A stretch of 10,350 nucleotides of DNA, taken from positions 1 to 10,350 of the forward strand of contig PWII01000044.1 of assembly GCA_003561025.1 (NCBI GenBank), written 5' to 3'. The stretch is from Candidatus Nealsoniibacteriota bacterium. Lineage in GTDB: Bacteria > Patescibacteriota > Minisyncoccia > Minisyncoccales > PWPS01. The notes below the pieces were generated by a model. The model was not told the origin of the DNA, searched no databases, and saw only the letters and a program-made list of their open reading frames with translations. The position numbers were made by a program, and so were the translations under genes. Numbering within the stretch: the first letter of the stretch is position 1; each line of letters starts with the position of its first letter. Positions 1 through 7,091 of this stretch are shown here, in pieces.

Positions 1-498
1 CCTCCACAAAAAAACAAAAAGAAAGTTTTGCTAGAAACGATGAAAATAATATATAAAGAAGAAGAAAAACAGATTATCAAAAAATCAAGAGCGAGAGGTT
101 CTTTTATCTATCTTATAATAACATTCTTTTACGCTCTATCTTTTTTGATCTTCGTAACTGCTTTAATCTGGCTACTTGGAATAATCTCATTTCCCATCTT
201 TTCTTCACTTATTTTTGCCGTTATTCTCTCTTTTATATCTTTTATAGGATTAAGAGTAAGGACAAGAATAAGAGAGATATATATGATAGAAGAAAAAGAA
301 GGTTCGCTTAACCTCTTAATAGATATACTCGCCTTTCCTATCGTTTTTACGAGAAAACTAATCGTGGGAAACAGAGAAAAAGATACTATCTTTTCTATAT
401 TTTTTAACACACTTATACATACTCCCTTTAGTGTTTTTTTAGAGCTATTAAATGAATGGAAACACTTTTTAAGAGAAAAAAAAGAAAAAATTTATTAA
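1..498 (+). CDS. Unidentified membrane protein, probably the C-terminal part of a longer CDS
   Basis: The frame is open from the first base, with no stop upstream of the first ATG at 40 or the TTG at 28, and neither candidate start has a clear Shine-Dalgarno. I therefore favour a gene entering from the left, but a complete protein of about 152 residues starting at 40 cannot be excluded. Counting from that ATG, a charged Lys/Glu-rich stretch is followed by two hydrophobic segments at about residues 21-48 and 52-72. A basic stretch, a moderately hydrophobic region with PIVFTRKL, and a lysine-rich tail (REKKEKIY) follow. From memory, this tail style resembles the end of large membrane proteins common in Parcubacteria, but I cannot name the family. 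It ends 13 bp before miaB, so the two are probably cotranscribed. No enzymatic motif is visible. Confidence 0.6.
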   Translation, partial: PPQKNKKKVLLETMKIIYKEEEKQIIKKSRARGSFIYLIITFFYALSFLIFVTALIWLLGIISFPIFSSLIFAVILSFISFIGLRVRTRIREIYMIEEKEGSLNLLIDILAFPIVFTRKLIVGNREKDTIFSIFFNTLIHTPFSVFLELLNEWKHFLREKKEKIY

Positions 499-511
499 AA
501 AAGTTTAGGAA

Positions 512-1747
512 ATGAAATATCATCTTATTACATACGGATGTCAGATGAACAAAAACGATAGCGAAAGAATATCGTCTTTTTTTGATAAAAATAATCTAAC
601 AGAATCAGAAGAAGCTGACGCAGATATTATAGTCTTTAATGCATGCAGTATCAGACAATCATCAATTGACAGAATGACAGCAAAGATAAAAAAGATAAAA
701 GAACAAAGCAAAGATAAAATTATTATTCTTACCGGCTGTTTATTAAAAAAAGATATTAAAAAATTAGAAAACTTTTGTGATTATATTTTAAAATCAGAAG
801 AACTCCCTTCTTGGAATCTCCCCTTTCTTAAAAAAGAAAAAATTGATTATTTTGAAATAATTCCAAAAAGAAGAGATACGGCGGGTTATATATCGATTAT
901 GAAAGGTTGTAATAATTTTTGTTCTTATTGCGTAGTTCCGTACACAAAAGGAAGAGAATTTTCAAGACCTGCAAAAGATATTATTGAAGAAGTAAAAGAA
1001 GCAGTCTTTTGCGGGAAAAAAGAGATTTGGATCTTGGGTCAAAATGTAAATTCATATAATGGAGGAATCAGTTTTGCCGACTTGCTGGTTGAGATAGACA
1101 AAATAAAGGGAGATTTTTGGGTAAGGTTCACCAGCTCTCATCCAAAAGACTTCTCATTTGATATTGCAAAGGCGATAAAGAATTGCAAAAAGATTACTAA
1201 ATATCTAAATCTCCCTCTTCAGTCAGGAGATGATGAAATTCTTAAAAAGATGAATCGCCCCTACAATGCAGAGCAATATAGTAAACTGGTCGCGAACATC
1301 AGAGAGATAGTCCCTGACATTGCTCTTTCTACCGACATTATCGTCGGTTTTCCGGGAGAAACAGAACATCACTTTCACAATACCGTAAAGATGTTTAATG
1401 AAATAGATTTTGATATGGCTTATATCGCAAAATACTCACCTCGCCACGAAACTAAGTCTTTTGCAGAAAAAGAGACCGTTTCTGAAGAAGAAAAAAAACG
1501 AAGAGAAAGAGTCCTAACAGAGATTCTTACTGAAAAAAATTTAATTAAAAATAGATTATACTTAAAAAATATAGTAAAGGTGCTGGTCATGGGTATAAAC
1601 AAAAAAGGTTATCTCTTCGGAAAGACGGAAGGATATAAGGATGTTATTTTTCCCGGGTCTGAAAAAAAGATTAATTCCTTTGCTAATATAAAAATAACAA
1701 AATGCTCCAAATGGGGACTGGAAGGAAAAAAGATAATCCAAAAATAA
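512..1747 (+). CDS. miaB: tRNA-2-methylthio-N6-dimethylallyladenosine synthase MiaB
   Basis: This is a radical-SAM methylthiotransferase. It converts i6A37 in tRNAs reading UNN codons to ms2i6A37, using SAM and two iron-sulfur clusters in the cytoplasm. The 411 residues show the N-terminal UPF0004 domain with cluster cysteines C10 (YGCQMNKNDSE), C45 (NACSIRQ) and C76 (LTGCL). The radical-SAM motif CNNFCSYC follows, with C133, C137 and C140. The GCQMN and ILGQNVNSY signatures favour MiaB over RimO or MtaB. The region from about residue 350 fits a divergent TRAM RNA-binding domain. Length is slightly short for the family (about 440). The ATG at 512 follows a TAGGA-like site. The 3' end overlaps miaA, whose product makes the substrate of this enzyme. 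Confidence 0.95.
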   Translation: MKYHLITYGCQMNKNDSERISSFFDKNNLTESEEADADIIVFNACSIRQSSIDRMTAKIKKIKEQSKDKIIILTGCLLKKDIKKLENFCDYILKSEELPSWNLPFLKKEKIDYFEIIPKRRDTAGYISIMKGCNNFCSYCVVPYTKGREFSRPAKDIIEEVKEAVFCGKKEIWILGQNVNSYNGGISFADLLVEIDKIKGDFWVRFTSSHPKDFSFDIAKAIKNCKKITKYLNLPLQSGDDEILKKMNRPYNAEQYSKLVANIREIVPDIALSTDIIVGFPGETEHHFHNTVKMFNEIDFDMAYIAKYSPRHETKSFAEKETVSEEEKKRRERVLTEILTEKNLIKNRLYLKNIVKVLVMGINKKGYLFGKTEGYKDVIFPGSEKKINSFANIKITKCSKWGLEGKKIIQK

Positions 1748-2616
1748 TTGTAATAGTCGGCCCAACCGCTTCTGGAAAAAGTGATTTAGCCGTATCGCTT
1801 GCTAAAAAATTTGATGGCGAAATTATTTCGGCAGACTCAAGGCAGGTTTACAAGGGAATGGATATCGGAACAGGCAAGATAAAGGAAGAGGAGATGAAGG
1901 GCGTTCCTCACTACCTACTGGATGTTGCAGATCCTAAAGAAAAATTTAGTGTTGCGAAGTATAAACTTCTTGCAGAAGAAAAGGTAGAAGAAATTATTAA
2001 CAAAAAAAAGCTTCCCATTATATGTGGCGGAACAGCCTTCTATGTAAGTGCGATAGCAGACGGAATAATTATTCCCGAGGTTCCGCCTGACTGGAAACTA
2101 AGAAAAAAATTAGAAGAGCTAAAAACAGAAGAACTCTTTAATAAACTAAAAAAAATTGATATTGGAAGGGCCAAAAAAATTGATGAAAAAAACAGAAGAA
2201 GATTAATTAGGGCAATTGAAATTGTTGATAAAACCAAAAAGCCTGTTCAAAAAACAAGAATAGAGCAAAAATATAATCCTCTTTTTATCGGTATTCAAAT
2301 AGAAAAAGAAAAGCTTCATGAAAGAATAAAGAGAAGATTGGACCAAAGATTGGAAGAAGGAATGATAGATGAGGTTATGACTTTAAATAAGAGTGGAGTA
2401 TCGTGGAAAATACTTGAAGATTTTGGGCTTGAATACAGATGGATTGCAAGATATTTACAAAACAAGATAGATTATAATGAGATGTATGAAAGTCTCTTAA
2501 CTGATATCAAAAAATTCAGTAAAAGACAGATGACTTGGTGGAAAAACGACAAAAGAATAAGCTGGATAAAAAAATATAAAGAAGCAGAAAAATTAATAAA
2601 AAACAACGCTTTTTAA
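1702..2616 (+). CDS. miaA: tRNA dimethylallyltransferase MiaA
   Basis: MiaA transfers a dimethylallyl group from DMAPP to N6 of A37 in tRNA, the step before MiaB. At 304 residues it has normal length. Visible motifs are the P-loop GPTASGKS (residues 20-27), SADSRQVYKGMDIGT with the conserved Asp at 45, a GGT motif at 109-111, NRRRLIRAIEI at 164-174, and the C-terminal KRQMTWW at 274-280. GGT is followed by AFY where most homologues have GLY, and the usual WFR is WWK; I take both as lineage variation. The start is uncertain. ATG at 1702 or 1711 both lie inside miaB (46 or 37 bp overlap) and neither has a good Shine-Dalgarno, so translational coupling to miaB is likely. The gene is followed by a convergent intergenic region with a hairpin. 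Confidence 0.95.
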   Translation: MLQMGTGRKKDNPKIIVIVGPTASGKSDLAVSLAKKFDGEIISADSRQVYKGMDIGTGKIKEEEMKGVPHYLLDVADPKEKFSVAKYKLLAEEKVEEIINKKKLPIICGGTAFYVSAIADGIIIPEVPPDWKLRKKLEELKTEELFNKLKKIDIGRAKKIDEKNRRRLIRAIEIVDKTKKPVQKTRIEQKYNPLFIGIQIEKEKLHERIKRRLDQRLEEGMIDEVMTLNKSGVSWKILEDFGLEYRWIARYLQNKIDYNEMYESLLTDIKKFSKRQMTWWKNDKRISWIKKYKEAEKLIKNNAF

Positions 2617-2762
2617 GAATTTTGCATTCCTTCTAATACCCACTATATAGCTTTAGAAACCTGCTTTCCCCATTTAGCTAGGTTTATTGCATATCCTCCA
2701 TATAAATCGCTTAAACAGCCCAATTCAAGCTGCAGGGGTGCAACCCCTGCAGCTTTGTTTGT
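2617..2762. other. Convergent intergenic region between miaA and gatB
   Basis: These 146 bp separate the 3' ends of miaA and gatB and form the longest gene-free stretch in the window. The gatB-proximal end holds a strong GC-rich hairpin (2727-2755). A second, weaker inverted repeat pairs AAACCTGC (2657-2664) with GCTAGGTTT (2677-2685), leaving one bulged base. CTATATAG at 2643-2650 is a palindrome. On the - strand the frame continuing past the gatB stop stays open for 39 codons to a TAG at 2643-2645. I see no tRNA arms and no convincing gene. Confidence 0.6.
2727..2755. terminator. Strong hairpin, probable bidirectional terminator for miaBA and the gatB operon
   Basis: A perfect 13-bp inverted repeat (arms 2727-2739 and 2743-2755, core GCTGCAGGGGT) encloses the 3-nt spacer GCA. 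On the + strand the stem runs straight into an interrupted T tract (TTTGTTTG), fitting intrinsic termination of miaB-miaA. It begins 8 bp past the gatB stop on the - strand, where only a weak TTGAATT tail follows, so termination in that direction is less certain. The stem stands out in AT-rich surroundings. Confidence 0.7.
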
Positions 2763-4235
2763 TTAGTTTTGGAGATGTTTTTTGAGGGATTTGTTTACTT
2801 CTTCCGGAGCTGCTCTTCCTTTTGTCTTTGCCATTACCTTGCCAACTAAAAATTGAATTGCAGTCTCTTTTCCTTCTTTGTAATCATTAACAGCCTCCTT
2901 GTTTTCTTCTAAGACCTCTTTTACAAGAAGATCTATCTCTTCTACTCCTCCAACCTGAGACCAGCCTTTTTCCTCTATAATGTGAGAAGGACTATCCCCT
3001 TTAATATTCATCTCTTTTAAGACATTTTTTGCAATTTTGCTTGAAATCTCTTTTTTGTAAATCAGGAAAGCAAATTCTGCAAAGTTTTTTGGCGTAATTA
3101 ATGTTTTTTCTATCATTTTTTCTTCAAGAAGACCCATTAAGTCGGTTAGAAGATATGACTTTACAATGTTGATAATTTTTTCTTTCTCTTTTTCCTCTAC
3201 ATCCTCTTTGTTCTCTTTTTCTTTTAAACAGTTTAGAGATTCACTTACTATATTCTCAAAATAGTTCGCTAGTTCTTTATTATTAATAAAGATCTCTAAA
3301 TCGTTTTTATCGATAATTTTATATTCTTCTCTAAACCTTCTCCTCTTTTCTTGTGGTAATTCTGCACTTAACATTAAGTTCTCCTTATTAAATGGTGGTT
3401 CACTTAGATAGAGTGGTGGCAGGTCAGGCTCAGGAAAATATCTGTAATCATCCACACTCTCCTTTTCTCTTTGTGAAAAAGTTATTCCTTTGTTTTCATC
3501 CCATCCTCTCGTTTCTTGCAACACTCTCTCCCCTCTCTCCAGTATCTTTTTTTGCCTTTCCGTCTCATACTCAATGCTCCTCCCTACAGCCCTAAAAGAA
3601 TTTAGGTTTTTAATCTCTACTCTAGTTCCTTTTCTTCCCTCCATATGTGAGAGAGAAATATTTACTTCTACTCTCATTTGCCCCTGATTCATATTTGCAT
3701 CCGATATATCCAAATGCTTTAAGATAAGACGAAGTTCTTCGGCAAACTTTTGTGCCTCTCCTCCGGAACGAATATCAGCTTCTGTTACAAGTTCCATTAA
3801 AGGAACTCCTGATCTATTAAAATCAACAAGAGAGTGTCCACTCTCATTATCATGAACAAGGCGACCAGTATCTTCTTCTAAGTGAATTCTATTAATACGT
3901 ATTCTCTTCCCCTCAACTTCTAAATATCCACTATAGCAGAGCGGTCTTCTGTCTTGAGATATCTGATAACCTTTTGGTAAGTCTGGATAAAAATAACTTT
4001 TTCTATCAAAACGTGAAACATCTCTTAACTCACAATTTAACGCCTTACCCGCTTCTAAAACTTTTAAGACTGCTTTTCTGTTTATTACAGGGAGTGTTCC
4101 CGGGTGACCCAGACAGACAGGACAGACATATTCATTTGGATTTCTGTTCTCAGGATCATTAATACAAGAACAAAACATCTTTGAATCTGTCTTGAGTTGC
4201 GTATGAATCTCTAGTCCAATTACCGGTTTATACAT
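2763..4235 (-). CDS. gatB: Aspartyl/glutamyl-tRNA(Asn/Gln) amidotransferase subunit B (GatB)
   Basis: GatB is the kinase and tRNA-binding subunit of GatCAB. The complex amidates Glu-tRNA(Gln) and/or Asp-tRNA(Asn) in organisms lacking the matching synthetase. The 490-residue protein shows GLEIHTQLKT at its N-terminus, then RKSYFYPDLPKGYQIS, HLEEDTGRLVH, DFNRSGVPLMELVTE, EIKNLNSFRAV and DDYRYFPEPDLPP. Cysteines C22, C24, C38 and C41 (FCSC and CPVC) form the Zn-site pattern of one GatB subgroup. The C-terminal third is the helical plus YqeY-like tRNA-binding region. It carries a Lys/Glu-rich insertion (KEKENKEDVEEKEKEK) that accounts for the slightly long size. gatA and gatC are not in this window. 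It is the last gene of the - strand run, 7 bp after deoC. An AAGGAG lies in the end of deoC, about 16 nt upstream of the ATG, which is rather far. Confidence 0.96.
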   Translation of the reverse strand: MYKPVIGLEIHTQLKTDSKMFCSCINDPENRNPNEYVCPVCLGHPGTLPVINRKAVLKVLEAGKALNCELRDVSRFDRKSYFYPDLPKGYQISQDRRPLCYSGYLEVEGKRIRINRIHLEEDTGRLVHDNESGHSLVDFNRSGVPLMELVTEADIRSGGEAQKFAEELRLILKHLDISDANMNQGQMRVEVNISLSHMEGRKGTRVEIKNLNSFRAVGRSIEYETERQKKILERGERVLQETRGWDENKGITFSQREKESVDDYRYFPEPDLPPLYLSEPPFNKENLMLSAELPQEKRRRFREEYKIIDKNDLEIFINNKELANYFENIVSESLNCLKEKENKEDVEEKEKEKIINIVKSYLLTDLMGLLEEKMIEKTLITPKNFAEFAFLIYKKEISSKIAKNVLKEMNIKGDSPSHIIEEKGWSQVGGVEEIDLLVKEVLEENKEAVNDYKEGKETAIQFLVGKVMAKTKGRAAPEEVNKSLKKHLQN

Positions 4236-4242
4236 TTTTTTC

Positions 4243-4905
4243 TTAATTTGTCTCCTTTTTTTCGTCTTGTGTGATCTCTATTCCTGAACTCGTTCCAATT
4301 ATATCTGCACCGTTATCCACCATATATTTTGCTTGACTGTAGTTTCTAATATTTCCTGATGCCTTAATTAGAAGCCCCGGTGCTGCTTCTCTCATCATCT
4401 GTAAATGTCTCCCTTTTTCTTCTACTTCTCTCTCTTCAAGAGGATCTTTGTATGTTGCGGTCTTCACGCAAACTGCCCCTGCATCCTTTACAATTTTAGA
4501 GACTCTTTTTACTTCCTCATCTGTAAGATATCCAGAACCGATAATAACTTTTGTATCCAGCAACTCGCAGATAGGTTTTAGGTCTTCCAAAATCTTTTCA
4601 TAACGATCATATTTTATATCTATAATATTTGCCACTATGTCAAGTTCATCTGCACCATCTTCTTTTGCCTTTTGAGACATCCTAACGCGCTCTTCATGTG
4701 AGGATAGCCCCATTGGTGGGTCAATTAAAACAACAACCTTTACATCGGCTCCTTCCAGCTCTCTTGCACAAAGAGAGACCCATTCTGGATTAACGCAGAC
4801 TCCGTGAAATCCATACTCTTTTGCCTCCTGGCAAAGCTTTTTAATATCTTCTTCTGTTGCGTCTTTTTTGATGTTTGTATGATCGATTGTTTTAGCAATA
4901 CTCAT
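4243..4905 (-). CDS. deoC: Deoxyribose-phosphate aldolase (DeoC), divergent
   Basis: DeoC is a class I aldolase that reversibly splits 2-deoxyribose 5-phosphate into glyceraldehyde 3-phosphate and acetaldehyde. At 220 residues it is family-typical. Visible features are IDHTNIKKDATEEDI near the N-terminus, VCVNPEWV (36-43) and GADELDIV with the conserved Asp at 89. The Schiff-base Lys is K148 in VKTAT, and the second active-site Lys is K181 in IKASGNI. IIGTSSG at 202-208 forms part of the phosphate site. Two usually conserved places differ: TSTG is TATY, and the GG after KAS is GN. Both catalytic lysines are kept, so I still expect aldolase activity, with altered phosphate handling possible. 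It lies 15 bp after the small membrane ORF and 7 bp before gatB. No good Shine-Dalgarno precedes its ATG. Its likely role is linking deoxynucleoside salvage to glycolysis. Confidence 0.88.
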   Translation of the reverse strand: MSIAKTIDHTNIKKDATEEDIKKLCQEAKEYGFHGVCVNPEWVSLCARELEGADVKVVVLIDPPMGLSSHEERVRMSQKAKEDGADELDIVANIIDIKYDRYEKILEDLKPICELLDTKVIIGSGYLTDEEVKRVSKIVKDAGAVCVKTATYKDPLEEREVEEKGRHLQMMREAAPGLLIKASGNIRNYSQAKYMVDNGADIIGTSSGIEITQDEKKETN

Positions 4906-4920
4906 AATTTTATTTTTTAA

Positions 4921-5166
4921 TTAAATAATACTGAATAATAATATCATAAAGAAAGACAATAAACAATTTAGGTAAATAGTACCTAGTAGTATAAAATTAA
5001 TATTTCCCTCAATAACAGAAATACTAAGAAAAATCAAGCCAAGAATAAGTGCATATTCTTTCAAGCGATTTTTAACATAGCAAGAAATAGAAAAAAGAGA
5101 CCATTTATCTTTTTCTTTCAAGTATTTGAAAATTAAGTATCTTGTTTTTTCCTCTTTTTTCTTCAA
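4921..5166 (-). CDS. Small hypothetical membrane protein, 81 residues, overlapping the end of folA
   Basis: This ORF is not recognised. It begins with a TTG, preceded at 5 nt by GGAG (5172-5175), and its first 62 bp overlap the 3' end of folA in another frame. The product has a Lys/Glu-rich N-terminus, then two predicted membrane segments at about residues 38-52 and 57-81, ending almost at the last residue. This would make a hairpin-type small membrane protein. It fills nearly all of the 199-bp space between folA and deoC and stops 15 bp before deoC, matching the tight operon packing. No in-frame ATG start exists upstream of the hydrophobic part. It could be spurious, since AT-rich DNA yields hydrophobic ORFs by chance, but the RBS and spacing favour a real gene. 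Confidence 0.5.
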   Translation of the reverse strand: MKKKEEKTRYLIFKYLKEKDKWSLFSISCYVKNRLKEYALILGLIFLSISVIEGNINFILLGTIYLNCLLSFFMILLFSII

Positions 5167-5563
5167 CTAATCTCCATTCTTCATTATCAATCTCCGGAAA
5201 ATAAACATCCCCCTCAAACTCTTTGTCAATTTTTGTAAAATAAATTCTATCTGCTATTTGCAAAAACTGCTCATAAACCGATCTTCCTCCCGCCACCATA
5301 ATTTCTCCCTTAGAGATAGATAAAGCTTCCTCAATCGAATTTGCAACAGTCACTTCTTCTAAAAAGCTGTCCCTGCAAAGAACAATTATCTTTCTCCCCG
5401 GAAGCTTTCCGGGAAGGAAATCATAGGTTCTCTTTCCCATTAAAACAAACTTTCCCATTGTTTTTTCTTTAAAATACTGCAAATCTTCCTCGAAGTGCCA
5501 AGGAAGTTTTTCTCCATTACCAATAAGTCCGTTTTTATCAACAGCAACAATAATTGATATCAT
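5105..5563 (-). CDS. folA: Dihydrofolate reductase
   Basis: DHFR reduces 7,8-dihydrofolate to tetrahydrofolate with NADPH. It regenerates the cofactor that ThyA oxidises. At 152 residues it is a compact chromosomal type. Visible features are SIIVAVDKNGLIG at the N-terminus and LPWHFEEDLQYFK, whose D27 aligns with the catalytic acid of the E. coli enzyme. MGKRTYDFLPGKLPGRKIIVL contains the NADPH-binding and substrate-contact region (given here in part: GKRTYDFLP and LPGRKIIVL). VAGGRSVYEQFL is the second cofactor loop. Its ATG overlaps the thyA TGA (ATGA, 4 bp), so translation is probably coupled. The 3' end overlaps the small membrane ORF by 62 bp. Confidence 0.95.
   Translation of the reverse strand: MISIIVAVDKNGLIGNGEKLPWHFEEDLQYFKEKTMGKFVLMGKRTYDFLPGKLPGRKIIVLCRDSFLEEVTVANSIEEALSISKGEIMVAGGRSVYEQFLQIADRIYFTKIDKEFEGDVYFPEIDNEEWRLVEEKRGKNKILNFQILERKR
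5172..5175 (-). promoter_or_regulatory. Shine-Dalgarno GGAG for the TTG-started small membrane ORF
   Basis: On the - strand GGAG is followed by ATTAG and the TTG at 5166-5164, a spacing of 5 nt. It sits inside the folA coding sequence and is the main support for this start codon. The same GGAG-5 nt-TTG arrangement occurs in front of secE. Confidence 0.5.
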
Positions 5564-6381
5564 ACTGCCATATCCGCTTTTATAGAAGGATGATGATTAT
5601 AGTTTTCAAGAACAATATCCTCCATTTTAAAATCATCAATATTCTTAATTTCTTTGTTAAGCTTTAAGGTAGGAAGAGGGTAAGGATCTCTCTTTAGCTG
5701 TTCTTCAACTTGAAAATAGTGATTTTTATAAATATGAGCATCGCCCAATACATGTATAAACTCCCCCGGAATATAACCAGTAACCTGAGCTAACATGTGC
5801 AAAAAGAGCGAATAAGAGGCAATGTTAAATGGCACGCCCAAAAACATATCACAACTCCTCTGATACATCTGAAGAGACAGCTTGTCACCTGCCACAAATA
5901 ATTGAAAAAAAGCATGACAAGGAGGAAGGGCCATCTTGCCAAGCTCTCCAGGATTCCAAGCAGTTACTATATGCCTTCTTCCGTAAGGTTTTTTCTTAAT
6001 ACCTTCAATCAAATCATTTAGCTGGTCAACACTCTCTCCTTCAGCGTTTCTCCAGTCTCTCCACTGAACACCATAAATTCTTCCAACATCGCCCTCAAAT
6101 TCTGCCTTTTCCTTCCAGTAAGGAGCCTTAGCATTTCCATCCCAGATATGACACTTCATTTTGTGAAGTTCTTTTATGTCTCTACTTCCTTTAATAAACC
6201 AGAGAAGCTCTGCCTTAACCACATCAAAAAACAATTTTTTTGTAGTTACTGCAGGAAATCCATCTTCCATATCATACCTTGTTTGAATACCAAAATATGC
6301 TCTCGTTCCTACTCCGGTTCTATCGTCTCTTTCGTCTCCTTTTTTATAAACTTTTTCTAAAATATCAAGGTATTTTTTCAT
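5560..6381 (-). CDS. thyA: Thymidylate synthase ThyA
   Basis: ThyA methylates dUMP to dTMP, using methylenetetrahydrofolate as both carbon donor and reductant and releasing dihydrofolate. The 273 residues include DRTGVGT with R21 in the phosphate-binding loop, and FPAVTTKKLFF. GDVGRIYGVQWRDW and PYGRRHIVTAWNP (R135, R136) follow. The nucleophile is C155 in LPPCHAFFQ. QRSCDMFLGVPFNIASY contains the dUMP-binding Arg, Ser, Asp and Asn, and GDAHIY carries the His and Tyr that contact the ribose. The protein ends in the canonical IKADMAV. All key residues are present and the length matches the family (about 264). It lies 2 bp after tmk and overlaps folA by 4 bp. With dCMP deaminase upstream it forms a route from dCMP to dTMP. 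Confidence 0.97.
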   Translation of the reverse strand: MKKYLDILEKVYKKGDERDDRTGVGTRAYFGIQTRYDMEDGFPAVTTKKLFFDVVKAELLWFIKGSRDIKELHKMKCHIWDGNAKAPYWKEKAEFEGDVGRIYGVQWRDWRNAEGESVDQLNDLIEGIKKKPYGRRHIVTAWNPGELGKMALPPCHAFFQLFVAGDKLSLQMYQRSCDMFLGVPFNIASYSLFLHMLAQVTGYIPGEFIHVLGDAHIYKNHYFQVEEQLKRDPYPLPTLKLNKEIKNIDDFKMEDIVLENYNHHPSIKADMAV

Positions 6382-6383
6382 AT

Positions 6384-7091
6384 TTATCTTAACTTTAATG
6401 CTCTTATAACCTTCTCATGAATCTCTTCTGGTGAAAGCAGTCTTCCTTTTTCAATGCATTCAATTACTTTAAATTCTTTGGGGTATTCTTTTGCCATCTC
6501 AAGATAGATAGCTAGGCTATCTGCGAGATGATTTTTATCTTTTTCGTGGATATCTCTCTTTTTTTTTCCAAGATATAGATGTTTTTTTGCCATCTTTTCT
6601 TTATCTTCTATTTTAGAAGAGAGCTTGTAGGAGAGCTCTGTAGATGTCTTAAGGATTACAGTAACGTCAGGTTTTGGTATCTTAAAGATATTGTATTCTA
6701 AGTCAAAGAGCCATTTAAGATATTTTTTCCGCTCTCTTTTTTCTCTTATCTTTCCTCCTTGATGTGCAACGTTAGAAGATATATATCTATCTGCAATAAC
6801 AATAAATCCGCTATCTATCCACTTTTCTAGTTTAAAAGAAGCATCATATCTGTCACAAGCATAAAAGATAGAAGCTCTATAAGGACCTACCTCTTTTGGA
6901 TTTCCATATTTTCCATTTAGATATTCTTCAACCAGCCCCGCTGCCTTTTTACCATACTGAGGAAAGTCTATCTTTTTAACTTTCTCTTTTCTGTCTTTTA
7001 AAAAATTTAGTAGTAATTTTGTCTGGGTCGCATTCCCCGATCCATCAGGGCCCTCAATAACAATAAATTTTGGAGATTTTTCCTTTTTCAT
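6384..7091 (-). CDS. tmk: Thymidylate kinase (dTMP kinase), with an altered Walker A motif
   Basis: Tmk phosphorylates dTMP to dTDP with ATP. The 235 residues, slightly long for the family, show an N-terminal P-loop region FIVIEGPDGSGNATQT. FPQYGKKAAGLVEEYLNGKYG and ACDRYDAS follow, then IADRYISSNVAHQGGKI, which is the Tmk DRY...HQG region. A lysine-rich lid ends in RDIHEKDKNHL. The invariant P-loop lysine is replaced by Asn (N20, codon AAT), while the Gly residues, DRY and lid motifs are kept. This is one base away from Lys. It may be a lineage variant, a base-call error, or a loss of activity. The gene overlaps the P-loop kinase-like gene by 4 bp (ATGA) and precedes thyA by 2 bp. Confidence 0.88.
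   Translation of the reverse strand: MKKEKSPKFIVIEGPDGSGNATQTKLLLNFLKDRKEKVKKIDFPQYGKKAAGLVEEYLNGKYGNPKEVGPYRASIFYACDRYDASFKLEKWIDSGFIVIADRYISSNVAHQGGKIREKRERKKYLKWLFDLEYNIFKIPKPDVTVILKTSTELSYKLSSKIEDKEKMAKKHLYLGKKKRDIHEKDKNHLADSLAIYLEMAKEYPKEFKVIECIEKGRLLSPEEIHEKVIRALKLR

Noticed and set aside
28..30. TTG start for the first gene
   Set aside because: No Shine-Dalgarno precedes it and the frame is open to base 1; the ATG at 40 or a start outside the window is at least as likely.
2617..2762. tRNA or other known RNA gene in the miaA-gatB gap
   Set aside because: No acceptor stem, TPsiC arm or anticodon arm could be fitted on either strand.
3392..3687. + strand ORFs inside gatB
   Set aside because: They are antisense shadows of the conserved GatB core.
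6148..6360. + strand ORF inside thyA
   Set aside because: It is antisense to a fully conserved thyA, with no RBS and low-complexity composition.
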